Program-made: the position numbers and the translations under genes
Shown: positions 16,621 through 26,600 of the stretch, one piece after another
Layout of the letters: each line of letters opens with the position of its first letter
How positions within the stretch are numbered: position 1 is the first letter of the stretch
The notes under the pieces: model-generated
The model's input: the letters and a program-made list of their open reading frames with translations, nothing else
Told to the model about the DNA's origin: nothing
Database searches by the model: none
Assembly (NCBI RefSeq): GCF_000931445.1
Contig: NZ_CP010849.1
Span: 2,604,001 to 2,668,000, forward strand
DNA: 64,000 nt
Origin: Streptomyces cyaneogriseus subsp. noncyanogenus
GTDB lineage: Bacteria; Actinomycetota; Actinomycetes; Streptomycetales; Streptomycetaceae
Direction: 5' to 3'

Positions 16621-18153
16621 TCACGGTGCGGAGGCCCCTGCCGAGGCGACGGCCGTCGCCAGTTCACGGCTGGAGGCTTCCACCATGTCCCGCACCATGC
16701 CGTCCGCGGAGCCTCCCGCCGTCCGCGGCAGGGCGTCGAGGCTGTATCCGTTCGGTGCCAGCCGCAGGAGCGTGTCGGCGATGTGACGGCGGCGCCGCGC
16801 GAAGAACTCGCCGTCGTCGCCCACCTGCTCCGGCGCCGCTTCGGCGGCGGCCTCGTCGCGCGGGGCCTGCGCGCCCACGGCGGAGAGGATGGCGCGGAAC
16901 GCGTCCGCTTCCGCCACCGCGAGCCTTCGCAGGACGCGCGCCAGACCGTCCGACGGCGGCAGCTTCCGCAGCCGGCGTGCCTCTCTGAGGTACCGGTCCA
17001 TCAACAGGTGCAGCGAGGCGCCCGGCGGCGGGGGTGCCGGGTCCATGGCGTCGAGGACGGAGCTCAGCCAGTCGACCAGATGGCGGCCCGCGACCCCGAG
17101 CTCCTCCCAGCACCCTGTGCGCAGGCTTTCTCCGAGGTAGTGGGCGCGGTCGAAGGCCTTGCGGCTCGGCGTCATGGGCCGGGGCGCGTCCAGCGGCCCG
17201 TACCTGTCCCGGAGGCGCGCGGAGAGGCGTTCCGCGAGGGCACCGAACAGGGCCAGATGCACGTACACGTGGAAGGCCGCCATGGCGCGGTGCGTGTTCC
17301 ACCGGTTGGAGCCGTCCGGGCCCGGCACGTTCCACAGCGACACCACCCGGCGTGCTTCTCCGGACGGCCCCTCCGGGACCGCCCCGAGATCCCTGACCAG
17401 CATGGAGTGAGCGTGCCGGAAGTCGTACAGCTTCTGGTGCAGGGCCTCGTGCAGCAGGTGCTCCGCCACCCACCAGGGGTTCGTGAGCAGCGTCCGGTTG
17501 AGGAAGACGACGCCCGTCACCGTGAACTGGGAGGTGGACGCCTTGCCTTTCCAGGCGCCGGTCCCCGGGGTGAGGCCGATCAGATGGGTGTGGCTCAACG
17601 CGCTGCGGGACGTCAGCGGCACGACCTCGTCCAGGAGTCGCGCGGCGTCGCGCAGCGCGGCGACATCGGCGTCCGTGGCGGCGCACAGACCTGCGCCGAA
17701 CTGCCATTCCACCAGCCCGCCGAAGGTCCGTCCGAGGAAGTCGTCGCCTTGGCCGGGCCCCCAGATCCAGGGGGTGCGCGAGGGCTCCCCCAGCCACCGC
17801 GCGGCGGCCGCGTCACCTTGCAGCGGACCGCCGGTGGCGCCCGCCCGGACATGCCGCTCGGCCGCCTCGAGCACCTGCGCGCACAGGTGCGGGGGGAGCT
17901 GCCGCCGGCGCCCCGCGGCCTCCTCGATCACCAGTTGCTGGATGGCCCGGCGCACCAGCGGATCGCCGAGGACCCGGTACTCGGTCTGCGGATCGGCCTG
18001 CTCCAGCGCGGACAGAAGCCGGCGGCCGGCGGGGACCGCCGGGCCGATGCTCTCCAGTCTGCGCCGGAAGGCGGCGTGCATCTGTTCGTGCAGATAGGTG
18101 CTGTCGCCGAACGGTCTGCGTGAAAGCACCGCGTCGAACTCGTTCAACTCCAT
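16621..18153 (-). CDS. HEXXH motif-containing putative peptide-modification protein
   Basis: A 510-aa protein with a HEALH motif at residues 235-239 (WWVAEHLLHEALHQKLYDF) inside a context I recognise from the HEXXH domain that is fused to, or stands beside, FxsB-type radical SAM peptide maturases: Ser-rich SALSHTHLIGL before it and a later WNTHRAMAAFHVYVHLALFG helix. Known: this domain is associated with ribosomally made peptide pathways, but its chemistry is not established. Seen: no radical SAM motif here, so it is a stand-alone version, with a long N-terminal extension (about 230 aa). ATG 18153 has GGGAAG 6 bp upstream. It lies 33 bp downstream of a small peptide gene on the same strand, which would be its natural partner. 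It could also be a metalloprotease. Confidence 0.7.
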   Translation of the reverse strand: MELNEFDAVLSRRPFGDSTYLHEQMHAAFRRRLESIGPAVPAGRRLLSALEQADPQTEYRVLGDPLVRRAIQQLVIEEAAGRRRQLPPHLCAQVLEAAERHVRAGATGGPLQGDAAAARWLGEPSRTPWIWGPGQGDDFLGRTFGGLVEWQFGAGLCAATDADVAALRDAARLLDEVVPLTSRSALSHTHLIGLTPGTGAWKGKASTSQFTVTGVVFLNRTLLTNPWWVAEHLLHEALHQKLYDFRHAHSMLVRDLGAVPEGPSGEARRVVSLWNVPGPDGSNRWNTHRAMAAFHVYVHLALFGALAERLSARLRDRYGPLDAPRPMTPSRKAFDRAHYLGESLRTGCWEELGVAGRHLVDWLSSVLDAMDPAPPPPGASLHLLMDRYLREARRLRKLPPSDGLARVLRRLAVAEADAFRAILSAVGAQAPRDEAAAEAAPEQVGDDGEFFARRRRHIADTLLRLAPNGYSLDALPRTAGGSADGMVRDMVEASSRELATAVASAGASAP

Positions 18154-18186
18154 GTTCCACTTCCCGCTGCGGCGTTTGGTGACGCG

Positions 18187-18384
18187 TTACTCCGGCAGTT
18201 CCTCGTCGGGCACGAGGTCGGGCTCCGTCTCGTCCTCGTCGTCGTGGTGGTGGTGAGAACCGGCGGTTTCGAGAAAAGCATCGATCGCGTTGTGCGCCGC
18301 CTGCATTTCCCGGACCTTCTCCTCGGGCACCTCGCGGTCGAATTCGAGAATCACTCGCGATACAGGCTTTTTCGCGTCGGTCAT
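18187..18384 (-). CDS. 65-aa His/acidic-rich small protein, candidate substrate of the HEXXH protein
   Basis: Small protein with a charged, helical-looking front half (residues 1-42, VILEFDREVPEEKVREMQAA) and a C-terminal tail made of HHHH (44-47) followed by Asp/Glu/Pro-rich sequence ending in LPE. Its Shine-Dalgarno is excellent (AAAGGAG, 7 bp before ATG 18384). Its position immediately upstream of the HEXXH gene, plus a leader-like half and an atypical tail, makes it a candidate precursor peptide. The tail lacks Cys, Ser and most residues commonly modified, so a metal-binding or chaperone role is an equal alternative. No known family was recognised. Confidence 0.65.
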   Translation of the reverse strand: MTDAKKPVSRVILEFDREVPEEKVREMQAAHNAIDAFLETAGSHHHHDDEDETEPDLVPDEELPE

Positions 18385-18589
18385 GGTCGATCTCCTTTGT
18401 TGTCACGCCCGGCGGAAAGCCCCGGTGTTGTGGGTGGAATCGAATGGCGGAACGGCAGATCCGGTGCGAAAATAAGTATGTCCGGCGGCGCCCGTGACTG
18501 CTTGCGCGGCGCCTGGAAGATCGCCTGAATGGCGTCCGTCCCGCACAGACTGGGCAGCGCGGCGGAGCCGACCGAAAAGGCAGCCGAGT
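18385..18589. promoter_or_regulatory. divergent promoter region of the HEXXH and methyltransferase units
   Basis: A 205-bp intergenic region between the small-peptide gene (-) and the methyltransferase gene (+). It contains an unusually AT-rich patch for this genome (gcgaaaataagtatgtcc around 18466-18483), which reads on the minus strand as catacttatt and could be a -10 region. No clear operator palindrome was found. Confidence 0.4.
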
Positions 18590-19285
18590 ATGGACCGATC
18601 GAACACGGCGGAGGCCGCGCATACGGAGTCCGTCGTCGACCTCTGCTTCGAGGGGGAGATATCGGCGGCCGAGGTCGCGCGGATCAGGCGCAGTGTGGGC
18701 GCGCGCACCGCTCTCCAGGTGCCGCCCGCCGTCGGCGCGGCCTACGACCGGGCGCGCCGGACGGGCTTCACCAAGTCCTCCCGTCCCGAGGTGGGCGCGT
18801 TGATGGCCGTGCTGGCGGCGGCGGTTCCCGCGGGAGGCAGCGTCCTGGAGGTCGGCACCGGGGTCGGGGTGGGCCTCGCCTGGGTGGTGCACGGTCTGCG
18901 CGGCCGCACCGATGTCGACGTGGTCAGCGTCGAGATCGACGACGGGAACGCGGAAGTGGCGTCACGCGCGGACTGGCCCCCGTGGGTGACCCTGGTCGTC
19001 GGCGACGCCCGGGAACTCCTGCCGGACATGGGGACGCACGACCTGGTCTTCCTGGACGTCCCCGGCAGCCTCAAGGCGTCCGTGCTCGACGAAGCCGTCA
19101 CCGCCTTGAAGCCGGGGGGCCAGTTGGTCATGGACGACATGAACCCTTGCTGGAACGGGAGCCGCGCAGGTGATGACCCCACCGGTAGACGCGACCCCGA
19201 CCGCCTGCTCGAAGACCCCCGAGTGGTGTGCGCCATGCTCCGGTACTCGAGCGGAATGATCCTCGCCACGCGCCTGAGGGACTGA
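18590..19285 (+). CDS. class I SAM-dependent methyltransferase (O-methyltransferase-like)
   Basis: A 231-aa protein with the SAM-binding glycine motif VLEVGTGVGVGLAWVV near residue 87, an acidic residue after strand 2 (VVSVEIDDGN) and a motif-II/III region HDLVFLDVPGSL. Overall layout is that of O-methyltransferases of the class I family. It begins at ATG 18590 with AAGG 9 bp upstream. It is divergent from the peptide/HEXXH unit, so it could act on the same product, but nothing in the sequence proves this. A hairpin covers its stop codon. Confidence 0.75.
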   Translation: MDRSNTAEAAHTESVVDLCFEGEISAAEVARIRRSVGARTALQVPPAVGAAYDRARRTGFTKSSRPEVGALMAVLAAAVPAGGSVLEVGTGVGVGLAWVVHGLRGRTDVDVVSVEIDDGNAEVASRADWPPWVTLVVGDARELLPDMGTHDLVFLDVPGSLKASVLDEAVTALKPGGQLVMDDMNPCWNGSRAGDDPTGRRDPDRLLEDPRVVCAMLRYSSGMILATRLRD

Positions 19286-19294
19286 TCCTCAGGC
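19272..19294 (+). terminator. hairpin over the methyltransferase stop codon
   Basis: Perfect 8-bp arms GCCTGAGG and CCTCAGGC with a 7-nt loop containing the TGA stop. It separates the methyltransferase gene from the propeller-like gene downstream. Confidence 0.55.
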
Positions 19295-19686
19295 ACTGCC
19301 CCCGGGAACTCCCCTGGATGGTCTGTCCAAGGTTCCCTGATCCGCCGTCACGTCCTCGAAGGCGTCCGACCGGGCCTGGGCGAAGTCTCGCCGTGAGTCG
19401 GGCCCCGGCCCGGGCGAACGTGCCGGGGGTTCGGGCGAGCCTGCCGGGCGGTGCCGCGCGGACCGGTCCGGGGCCGGCCGGTGCGTTTGCGGCCTCCCGG
19501 ACGCGGTGCCATCCTGGAAATGCCGGGACCCTCGCGTCCCCCCGCACGATCCCCCCGGCCGTGGCGAGCCGGTGCCGTGGATGTACGACGCGCCATCACC
19601 GGACGTGGAGCACGTCCCCCGCCCTCTCCCGGCGTTCACAGGGCCGGCCTGACGCCGTGCCGGTGCCCCTGGGAGATGAACCCATC
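19295..19686. other. 392-bp intergenic region without a gene
   Basis: The open frames crossing this stretch have no consistent codon bias and no ribosome-binding site, so I call none. It presumably holds the promoter of the three-gene block 19687-27148. No clear -10/-35 pair or operator was recognised. Confidence 0.5.
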
Positions 19687-20787
19687 ATGGCGACCACATT
19701 CTTCACCGAGGTCGTGGACGGCTCCACCACCGCCCATGGGCAGGTGTCCCTGGCGCTCGATCCGAGCAACGCGCCCTGGATCGCGTACACGACGCCGTCC
19801 GGCGACGTCATGCTTGCCACCAGGAGCGACACGGGGTGGGAGTGCGAAAGGCTGCCGTCGGAGCCGGCGGCGCACGACGACTACCGGATCGGCCTGGGGA
19901 TCGACGAAGGGCTCAACCCGCATGTCGCCTACCAGAGCAGGGCGACCGATCACCTGATCTACGGGGTGCGGGGAACCCAGTGGAGTTTCGAGGAGGTCCC
20001 CACCTCCGCGGGGCTGTTCCCCGACCGCGTCCGTTTCCCCTCCATGACGGTCAATCGGGGTGTCTTCAGCGAGCAGCCGTTCAAGAACCGGCCCCATTTC
20101 GCCTACCAGTCCGGCCTCTCGCTGTGGCACGCGACCAAGGCACCGCCGAAGGCGGACCCGACGAAGCCCGCGACCTGGAAGAAGAACGTCCATGTCGTCG
20201 ACGAGTCGAATCTCGCGGAGAAGGGATGGTTCCCGGCACTGACCTTCGACCACCGCGACGAGACCCTGCGGATCGCCTATTTCGACGACCTCTCACCCGC
20301 GGGGCAGTCGGTCAGGAGACTGCGGGTGGCGACCATGAGTCCGGGGACCGACTTCGTGGGCCAGCCGGACAGTTGGCACGTGCAGGTCCTGCACGGAGGC
20401 CAGATCCTCGGAGAACACCCGGCGATGGGGCACTCCATCACCGGGGAGAGCGTCGTCTCGTACTGCGAGCGCACCGGGCGCACCCTCAACGTCTGCGTCT
20501 TCGGCAACTTCCCCGAGTCGCCGGCGGTCGAGGTGGTGACCGGTGACGTGGACAACGACGACGTGCACCCGGCCTGCGGTGTGGGCCATCCCTCGCGGAT
20601 CTGTGTCGTCTACGGCTCCGGCGGCCGGCTGAGGTTCGCCGTCCGCACCGGCATCGGCACCTACGCCGTCGAGGACGTCGAGGCCGGCGGCGCCTGGAGC
20701 GACGTGCGCTTCGACGACGTGGGAAGCCCCCATGTCGCGCACATCGCGGCGGGAACCCTGCGGTACGGCGTGGGCGACATGACGTAG
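19687..20787 (+). CDS. beta-propeller-like protein of unknown function
   Basis: A 366-aa protein without a signal peptide. It is built from about seven repeats of 40-55 residues, each with a pattern like 'hydrophobic-x-D-x3-P-x-(I/V)AY ... L-x-(Y/V)A': LDPSNAPWIAYTT, IDEGLNPHVAYQS, NRPHFAYQSGLSLWHAT, RIAYFDDLSPAG, ESVVSYCERTGRTLNV, SRICVVYGSGGRLRFAV and GSPHVAHIAAGTLRYGV. This resembles sialidase/BNR-type propellers, but no Asp-box (SxDxGxTW) is seen, so glycosidase activity is not implied. ATG 19687 has GGGAGA about 12 bp upstream. It is the first gene of a block with the two giant proteins downstream (86-bp gap). Confidence 0.65.
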   Translation: MATTFFTEVVDGSTTAHGQVSLALDPSNAPWIAYTTPSGDVMLATRSDTGWECERLPSEPAAHDDYRIGLGIDEGLNPHVAYQSRATDHLIYGVRGTQWSFEEVPTSAGLFPDRVRFPSMTVNRGVFSEQPFKNRPHFAYQSGLSLWHATKAPPKADPTKPATWKKNVHVVDESNLAEKGWFPALTFDHRDETLRIAYFDDLSPAGQSVRRLRVATMSPGTDFVGQPDSWHVQVLHGGQILGEHPAMGHSITGESVVSYCERTGRTLNVCVFGNFPESPAVEVVTGDVDNDDVHPACGVGHPSRICVVYGSGGRLRFAVRTGIGTYAVEDVEAGGAWSDVRFDDVGSPHVAHIAAGTLRYGVGDMT

Positions 20788-20873
20788 GCGGCACGGCGTC
20801 CGGCGCGACCGTGCCGGCGGGCCCGGCGCGGTGGGCCGGTGACCTACCGCGGCACCGGAACGGGTGATGACCT

Positions 20874-23615
20874 GTGGCAGCGCAAACCTTCCTGATCGTA
20901 CGGAGCGACGACTTCGTGGTCCTCGCCGTACGCTGGTCGGGGTTCGAGATCCGTGATCAGGGACCGTCCGCGCTCCCCCGCCTGGTGGCGGCCGACGGCC
21001 CGGCGACCCTGACCGTGGGCCTTCCGCCGCAGGCGATCCTGGAGCAGACGACCGTCTCCGGCTTCCACACGGCCGGTCTCGTGCACAGCGACTCACGCCT
21101 GGCCGGCTCCGGCGAGCTGGAGTTCACGGTCCCCGAGGGGACGGTGATCGAGGTGAGCGCGGCGGGCATCCTCGGCGCGCTGGCCGACGGCCGCGCCCGT
21201 CTCGGGACGGCCACGGGTCTGGAGATGCCGTGGGGACTCGACGTGGTCCCCCTGGCCCGGACCCAGGGCGCCGACGTGGTGGCCGAGCACCCGGACCGGC
21301 CCGTCGTCGCGCCCCGGACCGGCACCGTGGGCCTGTGGTCCACGGTGCTGCGGGCGAGCGACGCGGTACCGGGCGACGCGGGCCTGGAGATCCTGCCCGC
21401 CTCCGCCTCGGACAGCGGCATCCTGGCCGGCGGCCTCTTCAAGCGCCCTCCGCTGGAGGGGTGGCGCGACATCATCAGGACGTCCAGCCACGCCTTCTCG
21501 CGGCCCCGGGTGACCCGCCTGGAGCTGAGCGCGCTGGGCGGCTCCCTCTCGGCCGCGGCGAGGTGGCCGTCCGACTCGTGGACCCACGAGATGGTTCTCG
21601 GGCGCGACCAGAAGGTGGACGTCGCCGCGCAGGGCACGCTGTGGCCGTTCGGCTTCCCCGCCGTCTACCAGGACTTCACCAGCCGGGAGTTCCTTCCCGT
21701 CCACAACCCCCAGGCACTCGGCTGCGTCGCGGGACTCCTGAGGAGACGGACCCTGGTGGTCACCCGGCCGCTGCTCACCGGCACGCGCGCGCCGGCCTTC
21801 CCGTTCGACGAGGTGGAGATCCTGGGGCGGGAGTTCCCCCTCAGCAGCACGGTGGAACCGGACGACCCGCATCTGTTCCTCCCCGGCGGCCCCCTCGACC
21901 CCGTGCGGTTCCCGGTCCGCTGCCGCTCCGGGGACACCGACATCGAGTTCGACCTCCCGCTGGTCTTCGTCAGCGACACGCTCCCGGCCCCCTCGCCGGG
22001 CGTCCTGGCCCAGTGGCAGCCCCACTCCACGGCCCGCATCCCCGGCACCCGCATCGACATGGTCGGCGCGGAAGGCCGGCCCGGCGACATCCTGGAGGTG
22101 CACACGCTGACGTTCTCCGGCGCCGGTACCGGCACGGGCACCCGTGCGGAGGTCGCGACGTTCGACGCCGTGCTGCCCGCCCTGCGCTCCCTGCTTCCCG
22201 GATCGGAGCACGAGCGGCCGCGGACCCTGCGGTACGCGTCCGGGCTGCGGACGCTCGCCGGCCCGCCGGAGGACGCCGAGCGGCGCGCCGCCGTCCCCGA
22301 CGTCCCGTTCCTCTTCGACGCGCCGTCCGGCGTCCCGGTCAGCTTCACCGGGAACGCCGACCGCTCGGGCGGCCTGGTGGCACCCCGGTTCAAGGCGGAC
22401 GGCGTCTCCCGGGAACTGGGGCCCGTGCCGACGGGCGTACTGCCCGGCGCCCCCGACCTGGAGGCCGCGCTGCACGAGGCGTTCGGCGGGGCCACCCTGT
22501 TCGGCTTCCCGCTGGCCTCGCTCATCGACACCGCCGTCCAGCCCAGGCCGGGGCCGCCCGCCATCGTGCAGAAGCGGATGAACGACGCGCTCTGCACGGA
22601 GATGCGGTGGGAGCGGCTGCGACTGAAGGCGCACAGCGCCTTCCGGCCCCGGGCGACCGGAGCGCCGCCCGAACTCGACCTGCTCGCCGGCTGCGCCCCG
22701 GCCGCGACGGGCCCGCCGGGCGCGCTGGAACCCGTGACGACCTGCACCCTGAAGAGCTTCGCCCTCGCCCTGCCGCGCCCCCCGATGGCCCCCATACTGA
22801 AGCTGTCGTTCGACGCGGTGACGTTCACACGGAGCGCCGGCCGCCCACCGGACGTCACCGTCGAGGGACTGAAGATCGAGTTCGAGGGCGCGCTGAAGCT
22901 GCTGCGGGAGTTGCAGACGCGACTGGAGTCCCTCATCGGGGTGCGCGGAGCCACCAGCAGCGTGTCGACGTCGGGCGTCACCGTCGGCTACGAGGTCGGC
23001 ATACCCAAGGCGGCGGCCGGCATGTTCGTGTTGCAGAACGTGACCGGGCGGGTGCGGGTGACCGTTCCCTTCGTCGAGAAGCCGGTGAGCGTGGCGCTCG
23101 GGTTCGCCGGCCGTGACCACCCCTTCGCCCTCACGGTCAGCGCGTTCGGCGGCGGCGGGTACGCCGAGGTCGAGATGGCGGGCACGGACGAACCGAGGGT
23201 GGAGATCTCCCTGGAGTTCGGCGCGATGGTGGCCCTCGACTTCGTGGTCGCCAAGGCCGAGGTGCACGCCCTGGGCGGAGTGCGCTTCCAGCGCCGTCCG
23301 GACGGCCGGGTGGAGCTGGAGGCGTTCATCCGGATCGGCGGCAGCGTCGATCTGCTCGGGCTGATCACCGTCTCCGTCGAGCTGCGCGTCTCGCTCACCT
23401 ACCTGGACGATCCGCCCAGGCTCTTCGGACGCGCGACCCTCGTGATCGAACTGGACCTGACCCTGTACTCGGAGACGGTGACCGTCGACAGCGGAACCTT
23501 CGAGCTGATCGGGGGCAGCGCTCCCGCCCGGCGCACGAGGGACCTCACGGTGGCCGAACGGGACGCGTCGGGCTTCGAGGCGTGGCAACGCTACCGGAAG
23601 GCGTTCGCACCATGA
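20874..23615 (+). CDS. very large beta-rich protein of unknown function (913 aa)
   Basis: Not recognised. There is no signal peptide, transmembrane segment or catalytic motif. The C-terminal third (about residues 640-895) is a run of long alternating beta-strands with little charge (VGYEVGIPKAAAGMFVLQNV, VSVALGFAG, FALTVSAFGGGGYAEVEM, VEISLEFGAMVALDFVVAKA, LITVSVELRVSLTYLDD, LVIELDLTLYSETVTV), which suggests an extended beta-sheet, barrel or groove-like fold that might bind lipid or form a tube. The first 600 residues are globular and Pro/Gly/Arg-rich. GTG 20874 is the best start, with no strong ribosome-binding site. Its stop overlaps the start of the next giant gene (ATGA at 23612-23615), so the two proteins are made together. 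Confidence 0.6.
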   Translation: MAAQTFLIVRSDDFVVLAVRWSGFEIRDQGPSALPRLVAADGPATLTVGLPPQAILEQTTVSGFHTAGLVHSDSRLAGSGELEFTVPEGTVIEVSAAGILGALADGRARLGTATGLEMPWGLDVVPLARTQGADVVAEHPDRPVVAPRTGTVGLWSTVLRASDAVPGDAGLEILPASASDSGILAGGLFKRPPLEGWRDIIRTSSHAFSRPRVTRLELSALGGSLSAAARWPSDSWTHEMVLGRDQKVDVAAQGTLWPFGFPAVYQDFTSREFLPVHNPQALGCVAGLLRRRTLVVTRPLLTGTRAPAFPFDEVEILGREFPLSSTVEPDDPHLFLPGGPLDPVRFPVRCRSGDTDIEFDLPLVFVSDTLPAPSPGVLAQWQPHSTARIPGTRIDMVGAEGRPGDILEVHTLTFSGAGTGTGTRAEVATFDAVLPALRSLLPGSEHERPRTLRYASGLRTLAGPPEDAERRAAVPDVPFLFDAPSGVPVSFTGNADRSGGLVAPRFKADGVSRELGPVPTGVLPGAPDLEAALHEAFGGATLFGFPLASLIDTAVQPRPGPPAIVQKRMNDALCTEMRWERLRLKAHSAFRPRATGAPPELDLLAGCAPAATGPPGALEPVTTCTLKSFALALPRPPMAPILKLSFDAVTFTRSAGRPPDVTVEGLKIEFEGALKLLRELQTRLESLIGVRGATSSVSTSGVTVGYEVGIPKAAAGMFVLQNVTGRVRVTVPFVEKPVSVALGFAGRDHPFALTVSAFGGGGYAEVEMAGTDEPRVEISLEFGAMVALDFVVAKAEVHALGGVRFQRRPDGRVELEAFIRIGGSVDLLGLITVSVELRVSLTYLDDPPRLFGRATLVIELDLTLYSETVTVDSGTFELIGGSAPARRTRDLTVAERDASGFEAWQRYRKAFAP

Positions 23616-26600
23616 GCGACATGCTGTGGATCCCCGTACCGGACGGCCTGGACGACGACGGCCCGCTGCTGCGGGTGCTCGTCGTGCCGCGACTGGACGG
23701 CGGCACCCCGGCCGGGCACGGGATGGCGCAGTGGCCGCCTCCCGCGCTGGTCGGCGGCACCGTCCGGGCCGATGTGTTCGTCCCGGGCTCAGGCCCCCCG
23801 GCACCCCCCGACAGACAGTTCGACGTCGTTCCCGGGCTGCACGTCCAGCCCGGCCTGTGGCAGCGGCTCGTGGCCGGACTGCCCGTGGAGAGCGCGGCAG
23901 GCCGCCCGGCCGGACCGGCCGACGCCCCGCTCACCGTGCACGCCACGTCCGAGGACGCGGACGCGGTGGCGCGCACCTTCCACAAGGCGTCCCGGGCGGA
24001 GGTCACCGCGCAACTCGGCGTCCGGTCGCCGGACTTCTCCGGCAAGGTGCGTGACGCGCTGGGCAGTGACCACTGGCTCCGCCCGGAGGAACCGGCCCCC
24101 GGCCCCACCCCCGCCGTACCGCCCTCGGACCCACCGGGCTTCAACCGGACGCTGTCGCTGCTGCGCGAACACCCCGCGGTACTGCGGGCACTGGGCCTGA
24201 TCCTCGAACTCCGGCTCGACCCGGACGGGACCGGCCTCCCGCCCGCCGGAACGGTGCGGGTGCTGTGGCCCGGCCGCCCCGACGCACTGCCCGCCATCGT
24301 CTCCCCCCGCACGGAGTTCGGCGCCGGCTTCCGGCCGTCCGGCACCGACCGGGTGGACGGGGGGATGGTCACCCTCGACGAGAGGGACCGGAGCGGGAAC
24401 CCGCGCTGGCAGGTCACCACCGTGGACGTGGACGTGGCCGCCCAGCGGATGCGCGAGACCGCCCGTACGCTCGCCACGCGCCCCGACGAGCCGCCCACCC
24501 TGCCCGCCCTGCGCTCGGACGGTCTGCAACTGGTGCTGCGGGGCAGGGGCGAGGAGATGGAGCGGCGGCGCGACAGAGGGGCGCGTGAGCGAGGGGGAGA
24601 GCCGGACCTGCTCACCGGCGACGACCTCGTCCTCGGTTACCGCGTCGACGTCCTCCCCGAACTCGGCGGGGACGACTGGTTCTCGCTCCACCGCCGCAGG
24701 GCCACCTACCGGGTCCACGAGCGGCGCCCCGACGCCGGTCTGTCCGACGACTTCCTCGTGGTCGGCGCGGACGGCCGGACGGAGGAGGGCCTGCCCGAGG
24801 AAGGCCACCTCAAGGCCAACGCCGCGGTCCACGACCGGACCGGGCTGCACGCCGACGAGATCGTGGCCGGCTGGCGGGGCTGGAGCCTGGCCGTGCCCCG
24901 GCCGCCGCTCGACGGCGCGCCGCAGCCGTCGCCGCCGCCGGCACCCGGCATGAACATCAGCATGTCCTTCGAAGCGGAGGAGGAGTCGCTGCCCCGCCTG
25001 CGCTTCGGACGCCACTACTCCCTGCGGGCACGGGTGGCGGACATCGCGGGCGGCGGACTCGGGCCCGACGACCCGGCGGCGGACCGGCACACGACCCCGC
25101 CGGAGTTCTACGGCCGCTACGAGCCGCTGTCCTCCCCGGAGGTCGCGTACCCCGAGGGAACGGACCCGGCCCGCACCGCGCCCGGGGAGTCGGCCGAGCA
25201 CGTGGTCATCCGCAGCGACCCCCTGACAGGGCTGGACGTCGGCGAGTTCGCCGGGCGGGGCGGCCACCCGCTGACCGACGAGCGGGTGCTGCGCCCGCCC
25301 GGCGCCCCCCTCTCCGTCGCCGAACAGCACGGCATGTTCGATCTGCGGGAGGAGGCGACCGAGGCGGACCGCGTGACGTGGGAGTGGGTCGGCCGCGCGC
25401 TCGCCGCCGCGGACCCGGAGTCGGCCGAGGAGGCCCGGCCCCTGCCCGACCCGGCCGCGGGCGGGATCGTGGCGGCCCGCTCCGATCCCGGCGCTCCCCT
25501 GCCGACGAGGGCCTGGGAGGAACGCTGGCCCCAGCTCGCGGCCAAGACGCTGCGGCTGACGACCCCGGCCGCCGGACGCCCCGTGGTGGGCTGGGAGGGG
25601 GAACAACTGGTGGTCCGCCTCGCACCGGCGGAGCGGATCACGCTCGACCTGTCGACGTTCCCCCGGGAGGACATCGTCGACCACTTCGCCCTGCACGCGG
25701 CCGACCCCCCGGAGAACTCGGTGAAGGCCCTCCGGCAGGGCCGCCACCCGATGGTCACGCCCGCCCGCGCGCTCACCCTCGTACACGCGGTGCAGCACCC
25801 GCTCAGGCCGCCGGACACCACCCTGGCCGTCGTCCGCGAACCCGGCTCGACCTGCGCCGCCCTCGTGCCGCAGTCCGACGTGTTCGACCCGAGGAGCACG
25901 GCCCAGCTGGAGATCACCGCGAGCTGGCGGGACCAGGCGGACGAGGTGCCGCACGAGGTCACCGCCGTTCCGGTCGACACCCTCACCATCGCCCCGGACG
26001 GACCGGCCCGCCCGCCGACGCTGTTCCGGCAGGAGTTCGGCGACACCCGCCACCGCACGGTGACCTACACGCTGCGGGCCGTCAGCCGCTTCCGTTCCTA
26101 CTTCCACGACGCGGGCCGTCCCGACGACTTCGCCGTGACGCGGACGCTGCCCCCGGTGGCCGTGCGCAGCACCGCCCGGCCCGCACCCCCGGTGGTCGTC
26201 TCCGCCCGCCCCGCCTTCCGCTGGAACCGGTCCGGCGACCTCGCGGCAACCTCCCACACGCTCGTCCACGAGCGGCTCGGCAACCGCGTACGGGTCGCCC
26301 TCCAGCGGCCGTGGCACACCACCGGGGCCGGGGAACTGCTGGCCGTGGTGGTGCGCCCCGAGGACGAGGCCACCTCGGACCGGCTCTCCCCGTACGTCAC
26401 CCAGGCGGGCCTCGACCCCCTCTACCCGTCGAAGGGCATCCCCATGGGCGCGCCGTTGGCCCGCCACCTCACCGGCGCCGCCGGACCGGAGCGGCGGGTG
26501 CGGCTCCAGGAGGCCGACGCGGACGTGGTGGTCGTACCGCACGAACCGGAGTACCACCCGGGCAGCCGGTGCTGGCTGGGCGAGGTGGCCTTCACCGGCG

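Noticed and set aside
18494..18589. N-terminal extension of the methyltransferase frame
   Set aside because: It lies in the divergent promoter region with no ribosome-binding site; ATG 18590 has a usable one.
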